This document shows positions 1-8,566 of a stretch of DNA of 64,000 bases, one piece after another (position 1 is the stretch's first letter; each line of letters opens with the position of its first letter). The translations under genes were made by a program, and so were the position numbers. The stretch lies in assembly GCA_016928775.1 (NCBI GenBank), contig JAFGKD010000014.1:1-64000 (forward strand). Direction: 5' to 3'. The notes under the pieces are model-generated. The model was not told the DNA's origin and made no database searches. It was given only the letters and a program-made list of their open reading frames with translations. Origin of the DNA: Candidatus Zhuqueibacterota bacterium (GTDB taxonomy: Bacteria > Zhuqueibacterota > Zhuqueibacteria > Residuimicrobiales > Krinioviventaceae).

Positions 1-26
1 ATAAACACCTAACCTTTTGTTTCTTA

Positions 27-49
27 GTGTTTTTGTGGCTTTGTGTGAG
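27..49. repeat. GTG-rich intergenic word in the leader of the permease gene
   Basis: The non-coding leader carries a stretch in which TTTGTG/TTGTGG words recur, about 40 bases before the first gene. I recall similar GTG-word sentences in intergenic DNA of many unrelated bacterial genomes, so I record it as a possible dispersed repeat. Only one copy lies in the window, with a different but similar element at 5801-5818. Function unknown. Confidence 0.3.
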
Positions 50-96
50 CAGTTTGTGAATAATGCAGGCTAAATAACGAAAATAAATTGACTAAC

Positions 97-1080
97 ATGT
101 CAAAGAATAAATTCTTCAACATCCTGCTCGACAATATGCCGATTCTGTTATTTGTATTTATTTTTCTGACGTTCGGTTTGCTGTCGAATCGTTTTTTGCA
201 GATTGATTCGCTGCTGAATATTGTCAAACAAGCTTCGTATATCGGCATAGTTGCCGTGGGCATGACCTTTGTCCTGTTGACCGCCGGCATCGATCTATCC
301 GTTGGCTCAAACATGTACGTATCTGCTATTGTTGCCGGATTGGCCATTGACAATTATGGCATCTCACCGTGGCTGGCACTTTTTGTTTGTCTTTTTATTG
401 GCTTTCTCTTCGGGTCGATTAATGCATTTTTTATCACCAAAGTCAAGATCGTTCCTTTTATTGTCACGTTGGCAACGATGGTCGCAGGTCGTGGTCTGGG
501 TCTATTGCTGACCAAATCCCGTGCGGTCAATTTCCCTGATGCGGTTATTCACATCGGCTCTATTCAGCTTTTCGGCTTTTTGCCACTACCCATTCTGATA
601 TTTGCCATAGTCGTGCTTTTTGCTTATTTATTCCTGAATAATATGCCGCTTGGACGGCAAATGTACGCCGTTGGTCATGATATTCAAGCGGCACAAAAAG
701 CCGGCATTCATACCAGCAAGGTTTTGGCGACAAGCTATATGATCTGCGGCCTCCTTGCCGCATTGGGCGGCTTTATCTCCGTGGCGCAATTAGGTATCGT
801 GAATTCCGGCTTTGGTAAAGGTGATGAATTTGATGCGATAGCAGCCGCCGTGCTTGGCGGTACAAGTTTGTTCGGAGGTGTTGGCTCGGTCTTTCCCGGA
901 ACTGTTCTCGGCGCGATTCTCATACAGATGGTATGGAGCGGCCTGGTGTTCACCCAGGTGAATTTGTATTTGCAGCCGCTTGTTTTCGCCGGCATTCTTT
1001 TCCTCGCTGTTTTCCTCGATAGCGTGCGTAGCCGGCTTTTGACAAAACGAAAAAAACGACATATTCGAGTTGAAAAATGA
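97..1080 (+). CDS. Sugar ABC transporter permease, RbsC/ribose type
   Basis: Inner-membrane permease of a monosaccharide ABC importer. About 327 residues, nearly all hydrophobic, with eight or more likely membrane segments and the family motif GIDLSVGS near residue 70, as in RbsC/XylH/AraH permeases. A TTG at 88 in the same frame is an alternative start giving three more residues; ATG at 97 is preferred but neither has a strong Shine-Dalgarno. The ATPase and periplasmic binding protein expected with it are not in the window and probably lie upstream. Its stop overlaps the next gene (ATGA), so the two are co-translated, which links uptake to the catabolic genes that follow. Substrate is inferred from context only; ribose-like or branched pentose sugars are plausible. 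Confidence 0.88.
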   Translation: MSKNKFFNILLDNMPILLFVFIFLTFGLLSNRFLQIDSLLNIVKQASYIGIVAVGMTFVLLTAGIDLSVGSNMYVSAIVAGLAIDNYGISPWLALFVCLFIGFLFGSINAFFITKVKIVPFIVTLATMVAGRGLGLLLTKSRAVNFPDAVIHIGSIQLFGFLPLPILIFAIVVLFAYLFLNNMPLGRQMYAVGHDIQAAQKAGIHTSKVLATSYMICGLLAALGGFISVAQLGIVNSGFGKGDEFDAIAAAVLGGTSLFGGVGSVFPGTVLGAILIQMVWSGLVFTQVNLYLQPLVFAGILFLAVFLDSVRSRLLTKRKKRHIRVEK

Positions 1081-1709
1081 AAAAAATGACGCCATCCGAG
1101 ATGTTGGAAAAAGCCTCGCACGTCATCCAGAAAGAGACGGATGCCTTGCTGCAGTTAAAAAATCAATTGAAAAAAAACGACCTGGCAACAATTGCTGGAA
1201 TGATGTTCGAATGTCGCGGCCATATTCTGGTGACTGGTGCCGGTACATCCCGAGCCATTGCTCTGCGCTTTGCGCATCTGCTCGCATGCTGCGGCACGCC
1301 GGCTCTGCCGATCAACGCTGCCGATGCCCTGCACGGTGGCGCCGGCTCGATCAAAAAAGATGATGTTATTTTTGTCATCTCAAAAGGCGGACAAAGCCGC
1401 GAGATCAACCAGTTTGTCGAAATCGCCAAGGGGCGTGGCGCTTTGCTAATCGCCCAGACGGAAAAACCGGATTCACCACTTGGGCAAATGGCAGACGCCA
1501 TTTATCACATCGTCACACCGCCGGCAGCCGATCCGTACGGCATGATCGCCACCGGCACGTCGTTGGTCAACGCGATTGCAGGCGATATTTTGTGCCAAAT
1601 CCTGCTCGACATGCGTGACTATAGCAGGGAAGAGTTTGGACTTACGCATCCGGAAGGTGCCGTTGGTGTAAGGTTTGATAATATTAGAGGAAGAAGAAAT
1701 AAAGAGTAG
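1077..1709 (+). CDS. SIS-domain sugar-phosphate isomerase (HxlB/KpsF-like)
   Basis: Predicted cytoplasmic aldose-ketose isomerase acting on a phosphosugar, 210 residues, a single SIS domain. Visible features are the sugar-phosphate loop TGAGTS at 53-58, a second loop SKGGQS at 102-107, and near the C-terminus an HPEGAVG segment like the conserved HPGG(A/x)LG of arabinose-5-phosphate isomerases. It lacks the CBS pair of full KdsD/KpsF, so it is closer in size to 6-phospho-3-hexuloisomerase. Start ATG overlaps the permease stop by four bases, indicating translational coupling. A role in breaking down the imported sugar is inferred from position; the exact substrate cannot be read from sequence. 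Confidence 0.8.
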   Translation: MKKMTPSEMLEKASHVIQKETDALLQLKNQLKKNDLATIAGMMFECRGHILVTGAGTSRAIALRFAHLLACCGTPALPINAADALHGGAGSIKKDDVIFVISKGGQSREINQFVEIAKGRGALLIAQTEKPDSPLGQMADAIYHIVTPPAADPYGMIATGTSLVNAIAGDILCQILLDMRDYSREEFGLTHPEGAVGVRFDNIRGRRNKE

Positions 1710-1765
1710 GTAGTCAATGTCATTAAGACTTGCAGAATACGGTCTATCCTTAACTTGCTACCTAC
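1706..1765. repeat. Imperfect inverted repeat between the isomerase and dehydrogenase genes
   Basis: GTAGGTAGTCAA (1706-1717) faces TTGCTACCTAC (1755-1765) across a 37-base spacer; the first arm includes the isomerase stop codon. No T-run follows, so it does not look like an intrinsic terminator. It could fold in the mRNA between two co-transcribed genes as a processing or stability element, or be a small dispersed repeat. It separates the isomerase from the true dehydrogenase start at 1792. Confidence 0.45.
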
Positions 1766-1791
1766 AACTTACTACTTCATGGGAGTACGAA

Positions 1792-2832
1792 ATGTTAGCC
1801 GCATTCTACACCGAGCCGCGAAAAATTGAGATTCGCACTATCAGTCAGCCCGTAACGCCGGATGACGGACTCATGATCAAAGTCAAAGCCTGTGCCGTGT
1901 GCGGATCAGATGTGCGCCGTTGGCGCGAAGGTCCTCCATCGCACGAACCGCTCATCCCCGGACACGAAATCGCCGGTCAGGTGGTCGAGGTTGGCAGGTA
2001 TATAAAAGCATATAAAGTGGGCGATCGCCTGGCCATCGGGCCGGATGTGCACTGCGGGTCCTGCTTTTTCTGTCAACGCGGACTGGTCAACCTGTGCGAT
2101 CAGCTCGTTCTTTACGGTATCACTCCCGGTTTTCACGGTGGTTTTGCCGAATTTATGGTGCTGCCGAACGATCTGCAAAAACGCGGCATCATTCATCACA
2201 TCCCGGACGGTTTGTCGTTTCAGGCGGCAGCGCTCGCCGAACCGTGTAGTTCGGTGATTGCCTGCCATCAGGTGAATGGCACCACACTGGGCGAGACCGT
2301 CGTCGTACAAGGCGCCGGTCCCATTGGCTGTCTGCACACGATTTTTGCGCAAGCCCACGGTGCTCGGGTGATCGTCTCCGAACCTAATCCCGACCGGCGG
2401 CACATGATCACACAGTTTAATCCCATGGCAATAGTTGATCCAATCAATCAGGATATGCCGGCCATTGTCAGACAATACACCAAAAATGTCGGCGCTGATA
2501 AAGTCATTTGCGCCAATCCGGTTGCCGCAACCCAGCAGCAGGCAATCGATGTTGTTCGTAAAGGCGGCAAAGTGATACTGTTTGGCGGTTTGCCCAAAGC
2601 AAATCCATGGACGACATTGGATGCCAATAAGATTCATTACGGACAAATTGAGGTGATTGGTTCCTTCTCATATCATCCAATCCATCACGCCTTGGCCCTC
2701 GATTATTTGGCTCGCGCGATTTTCCCGGCTGACAAAATCATCACGGCGGAATTCGGCCTGCACGAGACGCAAAAGGCTTTTGAATTGGCAGATAGTGGCC
2801 AGGCCATAAAAGTGATCGTCACCATGGCTTAA
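1792..2832 (+). CDS. Zinc-dependent alcohol/polyol dehydrogenase, MDR family
   Basis: Medium-chain NAD(P)-dependent dehydrogenase of the sorbitol/threonine dehydrogenase type, 346 residues, cytoplasmic. Catalytic zinc ligands appear as C37 (in CGSD), H58-E59 (GHE) and E150 of the AEP motif. The structural zinc set is C88, C91, C94 and C102. The Rossmann glycine motif GAGPIG is at 174-179. The start at 1792 is chosen over an upstream in-frame ATG at 1717 because GGGAG (1781-1785) sits six bases before it and homology begins there; the 1717 extension also lies inside an inverted repeat. It probably oxidises a sugar or sugar alcohol in the same pathway as its neighbours. Substrate unknown. Confidence 0.85.
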   Translation: MLAAFYTEPRKIEIRTISQPVTPDDGLMIKVKACAVCGSDVRRWREGPPSHEPLIPGHEIAGQVVEVGRYIKAYKVGDRLAIGPDVHCGSCFFCQRGLVNLCDQLVLYGITPGFHGGFAEFMVLPNDLQKRGIIHHIPDGLSFQAAALAEPCSSVIACHQVNGTTLGETVVVQGAGPIGCLHTIFAQAHGARVIVSEPNPDRRHMITQFNPMAIVDPINQDMPAIVRQYTKNVGADKVICANPVAATQQQAIDVVRKGGKVILFGGLPKANPWTTLDANKIHYGQIEVIGSFSYHPIHHALALDYLARAIFPADKIITAEFGLHETQKAFELADSGQAIKVIVTMA

Positions 2833-2860
2833 AGAACTCAGATGAATATGAAAGAATACA

Positions 2861-4204
2861 ATGATTGGACTCAATAAAGAACTCGAACAACGAAAAGATA
2901 ATCCGGTCAAGGTAGGTCTCGTCGGCTGCGGCCAAATGGGGATCGACGTTGTTGCAACAACCAGCAAAATGAACGGCTTGAAGATATGTATTGTCGCTGA
3001 TATCGATCAACAGCGCGCCAGGTCCGCTTATCAACTTGGCCGGATTGAAGGAGTTGTTGTCAAGGCGGATACCGCCGCTGAGGCTGATCAAGCTGTCGCC
3101 GATGGTAAACTGGTTTACACCACCGATTATCGCGTCGTGACCGACATGCAAAGCCTGAATGTGATGTTGGAAGCCACTGGTGTTCCCGAAATCGGCGCTC
3201 GCGCGGCTCTTCGATCCGCACAGCATGGTCAGCATTTAGCGATGATGAACGTTGAAACCGACATCACGGTTGGACCCCTGCTTAACTGGTACGCTAAAAA
3301 GAAAGGTGTGCTTTATGCCATGGCCGCCGGCGATGAGCCGGCAGCATGCAAAGAACTCTACGATTTCGCCATATCGTGCGGCTTTACCATCGTTGCTGCC
3401 GGCAAAGGTAAAAATAATCCGCTCGATCGATATGCCAAACCAACCGACGACAATTGGGCCAGAGAAGCAGCACGCCGGGGACTTGGTCCCAATATGCTCA
3501 TCGAATTTATCGACGGTTCAAAGACCATGATCGAGATGGCCTGCACATCCAACGCCACCGGCCTGGTGCCGGATGTCCGAGGCATGCACGGGCCAGTGAC
3601 GCATCGCGAGATTCTCAATAAAACTTTTGCCCTCAAAGAACATGGCGGGATCATCAACAAAATCGGCGTGGTGGATTACGGCATTGGCGGTGTACATCCG
3701 GGTGTCTTTATAATTGTCACTACCGACCATCCGCGCTTGCATCAAGCATTGGTTTATCGGGATATGGGTAATGGACCATATTACACGTTGTTTCGGCCAT
3801 ATCATTTGTGCAGTATCGAAGTGCCGCTCACCTGCGCAATGTTGGCCATCCGCACGCAAGCAAATATGGAGCCACTTGATCGACTCGTATCCGAGGTTTT
3901 TGCCGTGGCCAAACAGGATTTAAAACCCGGCGACCAGCTCGACGGTATCGGTGGCTCCACATTCTATAGTCTGATTGATACCTACGAATGTGCAAAAAAT
4001 GAACGTTTGCTACCCATAGGCCTGGCAAAACATGCCAGGCTGATCAGAGCCGTTCGCAAGGACACACCCATCACCTATGATGATGTAACATTGTACGAGC
4101 CGTCGACCGTGCTTGACTTGCGTCGCTTGCAGGATCAATGGATTTCGGGTGACATCGATGGAGGCGACCTTGTTTTTACAATTGATCGTTTGCTGACAAA
4201 TTGA
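2861..4204 (+). CDS. Homoserine dehydrogenase-like oxidoreductase with C-terminal SAF domain
   Basis: 447-residue protein of the COG4091 type: an N-terminal NAD(P)-binding Rossmann domain (GCGQMG at 22-27), a central homoserine-dehydrogenase-like catalytic region, and a SAF-type domain in roughly the last 100 residues. These proteins are usually listed as predicted homoserine dehydrogenases, but they often sit in sugar-catabolic clusters rather than amino-acid operons, as here. The gene lies 28 bp after the MDR dehydrogenase and 12 bp before the GH140-like gene, so it is almost certainly in the same transcript. I infer a step on a sugar-derived acid or aldehyde; methionine/threonine synthesis seems unlikely because no partner genes are nearby. 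Confidence 0.8.
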   Translation: MIGLNKELEQRKDNPVKVGLVGCGQMGIDVVATTSKMNGLKICIVADIDQQRARSAYQLGRIEGVVVKADTAAEADQAVADGKLVYTTDYRVVTDMQSLNVMLEATGVPEIGARAALRSAQHGQHLAMMNVETDITVGPLLNWYAKKKGVLYAMAAGDEPAACKELYDFAISCGFTIVAAGKGKNNPLDRYAKPTDDNWAREAARRGLGPNMLIEFIDGSKTMIEMACTSNATGLVPDVRGMHGPVTHREILNKTFALKEHGGIINKIGVVDYGIGGVHPGVFIIVTTDHPRLHQALVYRDMGNGPYYTLFRPYHLCSIEVPLTCAMLAIRTQANMEPLDRLVSEVFAVAKQDLKPGDQLDGIGGSTFYSLIDTYECAKNERLLPIGLAKHARLIRAVRKDTPITYDDVTLYEPSTVLDLRRLQDQWISGDIDGGDLVFTIDRLLTN

Positions 4205-4216
4205 GAAAGGACAACT

Positions 4217-5587
4217 ATGAAAAACATAATTCTCGTAATGTCTGTGCTCTTCTGCATCTGCCTGTCTCTGCATGCTCAACCACAAAGACTCAAAATAAGC
4301 CAGGATCAGCGGCATATTGTCTATGAAGATAACAGACCATTCTTCTGGCTCGGCGATACGGCCTGGGAGCTGTTTCACCGTACAACCCAGCAAGAAGCGG
4401 ATTTGTATCTGGAAAATCGTGCAGCAAAAGGATTCACTGTCATTCAGGCGGTTGTTCTGGCCGAGCTGGACGGCTTGAATGATCCGAGCTCGAATGGGAC
4501 AAAGCCACTGCTCGATAACGATCCTGCTCGTCCCAATGAAAAATATTTTGAGCACGTCGATTACATTGTCAACAAGGTGCAAGAACTCGGTCTATTTATC
4601 GGCATGCTGCCAACGTGGGGTGATAAATGGAACAAGCAGTGGGGGGTGGGACCGGACGTTTTTACGCCCGAGAATGCCTACCAATATGGCGCCTTTTTAG
4701 GCGCACGATACAAGGAAAACAACATCATCTGGATTCTCGGCGGTGACCGCAAACCGGACGATGCGGAAGACCTGGCGATCATCCGCGCCATGGCGAAAGG
4801 TTTGCAAGACCAGCACTACGGCACCCAACTGATGACTTTTCATCCGATGGGCGGTTGGTCCTCTTCCGAGTGGTTTCACCAGGATGACTGGCTCGACATC
4901 AACATGTTCCAGTCCGGCCACGGCGAGCTGAACAATCAAAATTATCGTCGAACGGCACACGACTATAATTTATCGCCGATAAAACCGGCTTTGGATGGTG
5001 AACCGTGTTACGAGGATCACCCGATCAACTGGCGCAAAGCGAATGGCTGGTTCGATGAATTTGATAGTCGCCGCGCCGGCTACTGGTCTATGCTGGAAGG
5101 CGCTTGCGGTCATACCTATGGCAATCACAATATTTGGCAAATGTGGCTGCCCGGCCGGCAGCCGATTTCCCAGGCGCGCACGCCGTGGAAGCTGTCGCTG
5201 GACTATCCCGGCGCATTTCAAGCCGGCTATATGCGAAAGCTTTTTGAATCCCGGCCATGGCAATTGCTGCAACCGGCATCCAATATCATCCAAGATGGCC
5301 CCAATACCGCCGGCAAAGAGTGTCGTGCGGCTGTCGCTGCGGATGGCAGCTTTCTTTTTGTGTACACGCCTTATGGCACCTCCTTTCGCATCAGCACGGA
5401 CAAACTTTACGCTGTAAAATTGCAGGCATGGTGGTTCGACACCAGCACCGGAACATCCATTGACATCGGTGAGCTGAATAAAGAAGACGAAATGACCTTT
5501 GATCCTCCGGCAGATGAAAAACGCGGCAATGATTGGCTCCTGGTACTGGAGGATGCCGATAAAGCTTGGAAAAAACCTGGCGAATGA
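4217..5587 (+). CDS. Secreted GH140-like (DUF4038) glycosidase, apiosidase family
   Basis: Exported glycoside hydrolase of 456 residues. An N-terminal signal peptide (hydrophobic residues 4-20, ending LHA) is followed by a DUF4038-type TIM barrel with the family opening FFWLGDTAWELFHR, then a small C-terminal beta domain of the putative collagen-binding type. Likely catalytic acids are D177 in LGGD and E262 in DGEPCYE, at the places expected for acid/base and nucleophile in this family. The founding GH140 enzyme is an apiosidase acting on apiose linkages of rhamnogalacturonan II; the wider family may have other targets. It ends the sugar operon, giving a logical set: cleave outside, import, then oxidise and isomerise inside. 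Confidence 0.8.
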   Translation: MKNIILVMSVLFCICLSLHAQPQRLKISQDQRHIVYEDNRPFFWLGDTAWELFHRTTQQEADLYLENRAAKGFTVIQAVVLAELDGLNDPSSNGTKPLLDNDPARPNEKYFEHVDYIVNKVQELGLFIGMLPTWGDKWNKQWGVGPDVFTPENAYQYGAFLGARYKENNIIWILGGDRKPDDAEDLAIIRAMAKGLQDQHYGTQLMTFHPMGGWSSSEWFHQDDWLDINMFQSGHGELNNQNYRRTAHDYNLSPIKPALDGEPCYEDHPINWRKANGWFDEFDSRRAGYWSMLEGACGHTYGNHNIWQMWLPGRQPISQARTPWKLSLDYPGAFQAGYMRKLFESRPWQLLQPASNIIQDGPNTAGKECRAAVAADGSFLFVYTPYGTSFRISTDKLYAVKLQAWWFDTSTGTSIDIGELNKEDEMTFDPPADEKRGNDWLLVLEDADKAWKKPGE

Positions 5588-5800
5588 CGCAAATACACCA
5601 TATTTTATCGTCGGAATAATTCTTTAGTATAGAGATATATAAAATTGGCGCGACCTTCGACCATAGCCATATTTTGAGCCACTGATGCATATAGTTGACT
5701 GTAATTTTTGAACATTGGAATTTGTTGTTTATTTGTGATTTGGTGCTTGTTTTTTGGCATTTCCTAAATTTCGTTTTCGAAATACAGGATGAATGATATT

Positions 5801-5818
5801 ATCCGTGTTTCATCCGTG
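5801..5818. repeat. Short direct repeat ATCCGTG before the alkylation-repair gene
   Basis: ATCCGTG occurs at 5801-5807 and again at 5812-5818 and is followed by GCTAA, about 35 bases before the next start codon. Like the GTG-rich word at 27-49, it resembles phrases I recall from intergenic DNA of many bacteria. No function can be assigned. Confidence 0.3.
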
Positions 5819-5853
5819 GCTAAAAATTAATTATGCTAAAAAAGAGGTCCATC

Positions 5854-6945
5854 ATGGCTGAAAAACTCAAAAACATGTTCTTTACGCCGGGATCGATCGA
5901 AAAATTTGCCCACGCGATAAAAGAGCAATACGCAGATTTTGATGTGGCTTTATTTAAAAAACTTGTCTTTGACGACCAGTGGGAGACTCTCGAGCTCAAG
6001 GAGCGCATGCGACACACCACATGTTGTTTGCAACAGACGCTGCCAAAAGATTATGCACAAGCCATCGACATTTTGAAAAAGGGTGCGCCGGCAGTGCACG
6101 GCTTTGAAGCCATGACGCTGCATGATTATGTTGAAATGTACGGCCAGGACAATTGGAACGTGTCGCTGCCGGCAATTCGCTATTTTAATCAATTCGCTTC
6201 CGGTGAATTTGCGATTCGGCCATTTCTGGATCAAAATCCGCAACGCGGTATGGAATTTATGTTGAGCTGTGCGGAGGATAGCAGCGAAAAAATCCGTCGT
6301 TTTGCCAGCGAAGGGTGTCGGCCGCGTCTGCCCTGGGCTATGGCATTGCCTAAATTCAAAAAAGATCCATCGCTCATTTTCCCCGTTCTGGAAAAATTAA
6401 AAGACGATGATTCTGATTTCGTCCGCAATAGCGTTGCCAACAATCTGAATGATATCTCCAAAGATCATCCGGATATGGTGCTGCACCTCTGTGAAACATG
6501 GCACGGTATCTCTCCTCAGACGGACTGGATCATCAAACAAGCCTGCCGGTCTCTGCTGAAAGCAGGTGACAAACGCGCCATGCGTCTGTTTGGTTTTGGT
6601 GATCCCGACAATTTGTCCGTCGAAAACCTCGCTTTTACCAAAACGTCTTTGTCTATTGGTCAAGACCAATACTTTAGCTTCAACCTCAATGTTCAAGAAG
6701 ACACAGAATGTAAGATAAGACTCGAATACGCTGTCTTTTATGTCAAAGCGAACAAAGTCTCAAAAAAGATTTTTCAGATTTCTGAAAACAGCTATAGTCC
6801 CGGGATTTATTCTTTTAAGCGCAAACAGACTTTCGAAGATATGTCAACGCGCAAGCATTATCCTGGAACGCATGCGATCGCCATTATCGTCAACGGCGAA
6901 GAAAAGGCGAGAGGCGAATTTAAAGTGACTGCTTGTTCGCCCTGA
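5854..6945 (+). CDS. DNA alkylation repair protein, AlkC/AlkD HEAT-like family, with Ig-like tail
   Basis: Predicted DNA glycosylase that removes alkylated bases, 363 residues. Residues about 1-245 are helical HEAT-like repeats (for example the segments around FVRNSVANNLNDISKDHP) typical of the AlkC/AlkD superfamily. The remaining 115 or so residues are beta-rich and match the Ig-like domain carried by AlkC-type members. The start at 5854 is preferred to ATG 5833 because GAGG (5844-5847) precedes it by six bases. The gene stands alone, with 266 bp upstream free of genes and a convergent gene downstream. It is unrelated to the sugar genes around it. Confidence 0.85.
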   Translation: MAEKLKNMFFTPGSIEKFAHAIKEQYADFDVALFKKLVFDDQWETLELKERMRHTTCCLQQTLPKDYAQAIDILKKGAPAVHGFEAMTLHDYVEMYGQDNWNVSLPAIRYFNQFASGEFAIRPFLDQNPQRGMEFMLSCAEDSSEKIRRFASEGCRPRLPWAMALPKFKKDPSLIFPVLEKLKDDDSDFVRNSVANNLNDISKDHPDMVLHLCETWHGISPQTDWIIKQACRSLLKAGDKRAMRLFGFGDPDNLSVENLAFTKTSLSIGQDQYFSFNLNVQEDTECKIRLEYAVFYVKANKVSKKIFQISENSYSPGIYSFKRKQTFEDMSTRKHYPGTHAIAIIVNGEEKARGEFKVTACSP

Positions 6946-6990
6946 TATTGATGTAAATCGGCAACGTTAAATGTCGGATCGAGATTAACC

Positions 6991-7023
6991 AAAAATCGAG
7001 CCGCGATCAAGTCGCGGCTCGAT
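6991..7023 (-). terminator. Intrinsic terminator of the CBM9-like gene
   Basis: A perfect 12-bp stem, ATCGAGCCGCGA (6995-7006) with its complement at 7012-7023, encloses a five-base loop. Read on the minus strand the stem is followed by TTTTT, right after the stop of the minus-strand gene ending at 7029. On + there is no T-run, although the stem may also slow transcription from the repair gene. Confidence 0.85.
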
Positions 7024-7028
7024 ACAGG

Positions 7029-8225
7029 CTATCGCAGAAGCGTCATTTTGCGCGTCAATTTCTGATCAGCCGTTTGTAGTTGATAGAGGTAGATCCCACT
7101 GCTGAGCTGCGAAGCGTCAAAGGTGATTGAATGTCCTCCGGCAACCTGGGATTCATCGATCAGCGTCGCAATTTCACGACCATCAAGGGAATAGACGGTG
7201 AGCAGAACATGTCCCATCTTATTGAGGGAGTACGAGATGGTTGTTAAGGGATTGAATGGATTCGGATAATTTTGCGCTAATATAAACGAGTTCGGCTTTG
7301 CTATCCTGTTTTCAACCGCTGTCGGTACGCTTTGTGCGCTCCACAGCACACTGCCGTATTCGTCATTGGTTTTGACAAAAAGACCCTGTGCCCATTGGTT
7401 GACTGATTCATGAACATCAAAATCGCGATCAAGAGCACAAATCGTGAACATCCCTAACATATCATCCGAAATGACATCGTACTTGAGAAATGCCATTTCC
7501 AGCGTTTCTTTATAGCCGCTTGCTGTTTCACCCTGAGTGCCGCGTATCGCTTTGCCGTCGGTTGACGTAACACCCGAGGAGCAATCTCCATCCGCAAGTT
7601 CCAGTTGTTCCGGGGGATTTTGATAGGTAGTCGACCACCAATGATAGACTTCGAGCCCATCCACAAGACAAACGCCAATTTCCGCACCCGGGGATTCTTC
7701 CTCAAAATCAAATGGGTAGCGCGTATCGACGATGAGCTGGTAAGCATCATTTTGCCAAATATTGCCGTCATCGATATCTGTGCCTTCTACCCAACTGTTT
7801 TCATCATCATAGCGCAAAAGAGCGACATAGATGTTATCATCATCATGAATCATTTTGAACCAGGTGGTCATATCTTCCCAGTCATACCAGTTGGTTGGCG
7901 TATAATCCTCACTCCACAAAGAGCCCTCTGCGCTTGTCGGGATATCACGATTAAATTCCATGAGCGTCCAGGGGATAGCCACCCAGGCTGAATCACTGAG
8001 GTCGCCATCCACCGTCACAGTCCCTTTATAAGCGGTGTATTCGTGGATGACTTCATTTGGATCGGCTACATCAACTGGAGCATCACCCCGCACTTGTTCT
8101 GTACCAAAAGGAAATGGGCCAAGCTGCAAAGTTGGCGGGAATTCCGGTTCCAGGTATTGCGCCAAAAGTGCCAAAGGAATAAAAAGAACCAGGACAAGCA
8201 CTTTGATCTTTAGCATTTTATGCAT
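7029..8225 (-). CDS. Secreted CBM9-like protein with type IX-style C-terminal sorting domain
   Basis: 398-residue exported protein of unknown substrate. Order: signal peptide (LVLVLFIPLALLAQ), a carbohydrate-binding family 9-like beta domain beginning at GTVTVDGDLSDSAW (about residues 45-240), and a C-terminal FlgD-Ig/T9SS type A-like sorting module with NYPNPFNP and the ending YQLQTADQKLTRKMTLLR. The start at 8225 is chosen because GGAGG (8231-8235) lies five bases upstream and the signal peptide begins there; an in-frame ATG at 8255 has no such signal. Such CBM9-like domains often bind glycan ends or haem-like ligands in extracellular proteins. Monocistronic with its own terminator. Surface attachment or secretion through a PorX-controlled system is inferred. 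Confidence 0.78.
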   Translation of the reverse strand: MHKMLKIKVLVLVLFIPLALLAQYLEPEFPPTLQLGPFPFGTEQVRGDAPVDVADPNEVIHEYTAYKGTVTVDGDLSDSAWVAIPWTLMEFNRDIPTSAEGSLWSEDYTPTNWYDWEDMTTWFKMIHDDDNIYVALLRYDDENSWVEGTDIDDGNIWQNDAYQLIVDTRYPFDFEEESPGAEIGVCLVDGLEVYHWWSTTYQNPPEQLELADGDCSSGVTSTDGKAIRGTQGETASGYKETLEMAFLKYDVISDDMLGMFTICALDRDFDVHESVNQWAQGLFVKTNDEYGSVLWSAQSVPTAVENRIAKPNSFILAQNYPNPFNPLTTISYSLNKMGHVLLTVYSLDGREIATLIDESQVAGGHSITFDASQLSSGIYLYQLQTADQKLTRKMTLLR

Positions 8226-8566
8226 TTTTGCCTCCGATAGTTGTTCATAAAACACAAATTGATCCAGTGATTTAGATGAGAAATATTTCTATCGTTTTAG
8301 CCTCCTTTCATTGTTTTGACGATTCATAATGTGTTGTGGAGAAAAAGATCAGCAGCAGTGGAAGACATTGAAATATAAAATGCTGACATCACTCATGCAA
8401 CACATTTTTGTCAGAAAAAGAAAAAGCATCAATTTATTTATCACAGGCGGGCAGCCCGATTACCACCAGTACTATGTCGTAAAATAGCCACTTTGAAAGG
8501 CTCCAACTGTATTAATTATGCGAGCCGTCACTGTTGCGATAAGCGGCATCCCTTCATTACTCTTCG
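8226..8566. other. Intergenic region upstream of the CBM9-like gene
   Basis: About 340 bp without a convincing gene. It contains the ribosome-binding site of the minus-strand gene, a second AGGAGG-type sequence on the minus strand near 8310 with no start codon at a usable distance, and a weak promoter candidate (separate entry). No tRNA, terminator or coding remnant was seen. Confidence 0.5.
8372..8400 (-). promoter_or_regulatory. Weak sigma-70-like promoter candidate for the CBM9-like gene
   Basis: On the minus strand TTGCAT (8400-8395), a 17-base spacer, and TATATT (8377-8372). The -10 is good (5 of 6), while the -35 keeps only TTG. It would give a leader of about 145 nt before the start at 8225. 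Confidence 0.3.

Noticed and set aside
1906-2646. Long minus-strand open frame (246 codons) inside the MDR dehydrogenase
   Set aside because: It is the antisense shadow of a well-supported gene with zinc and Rossmann motifs; its product has no recognisable features.
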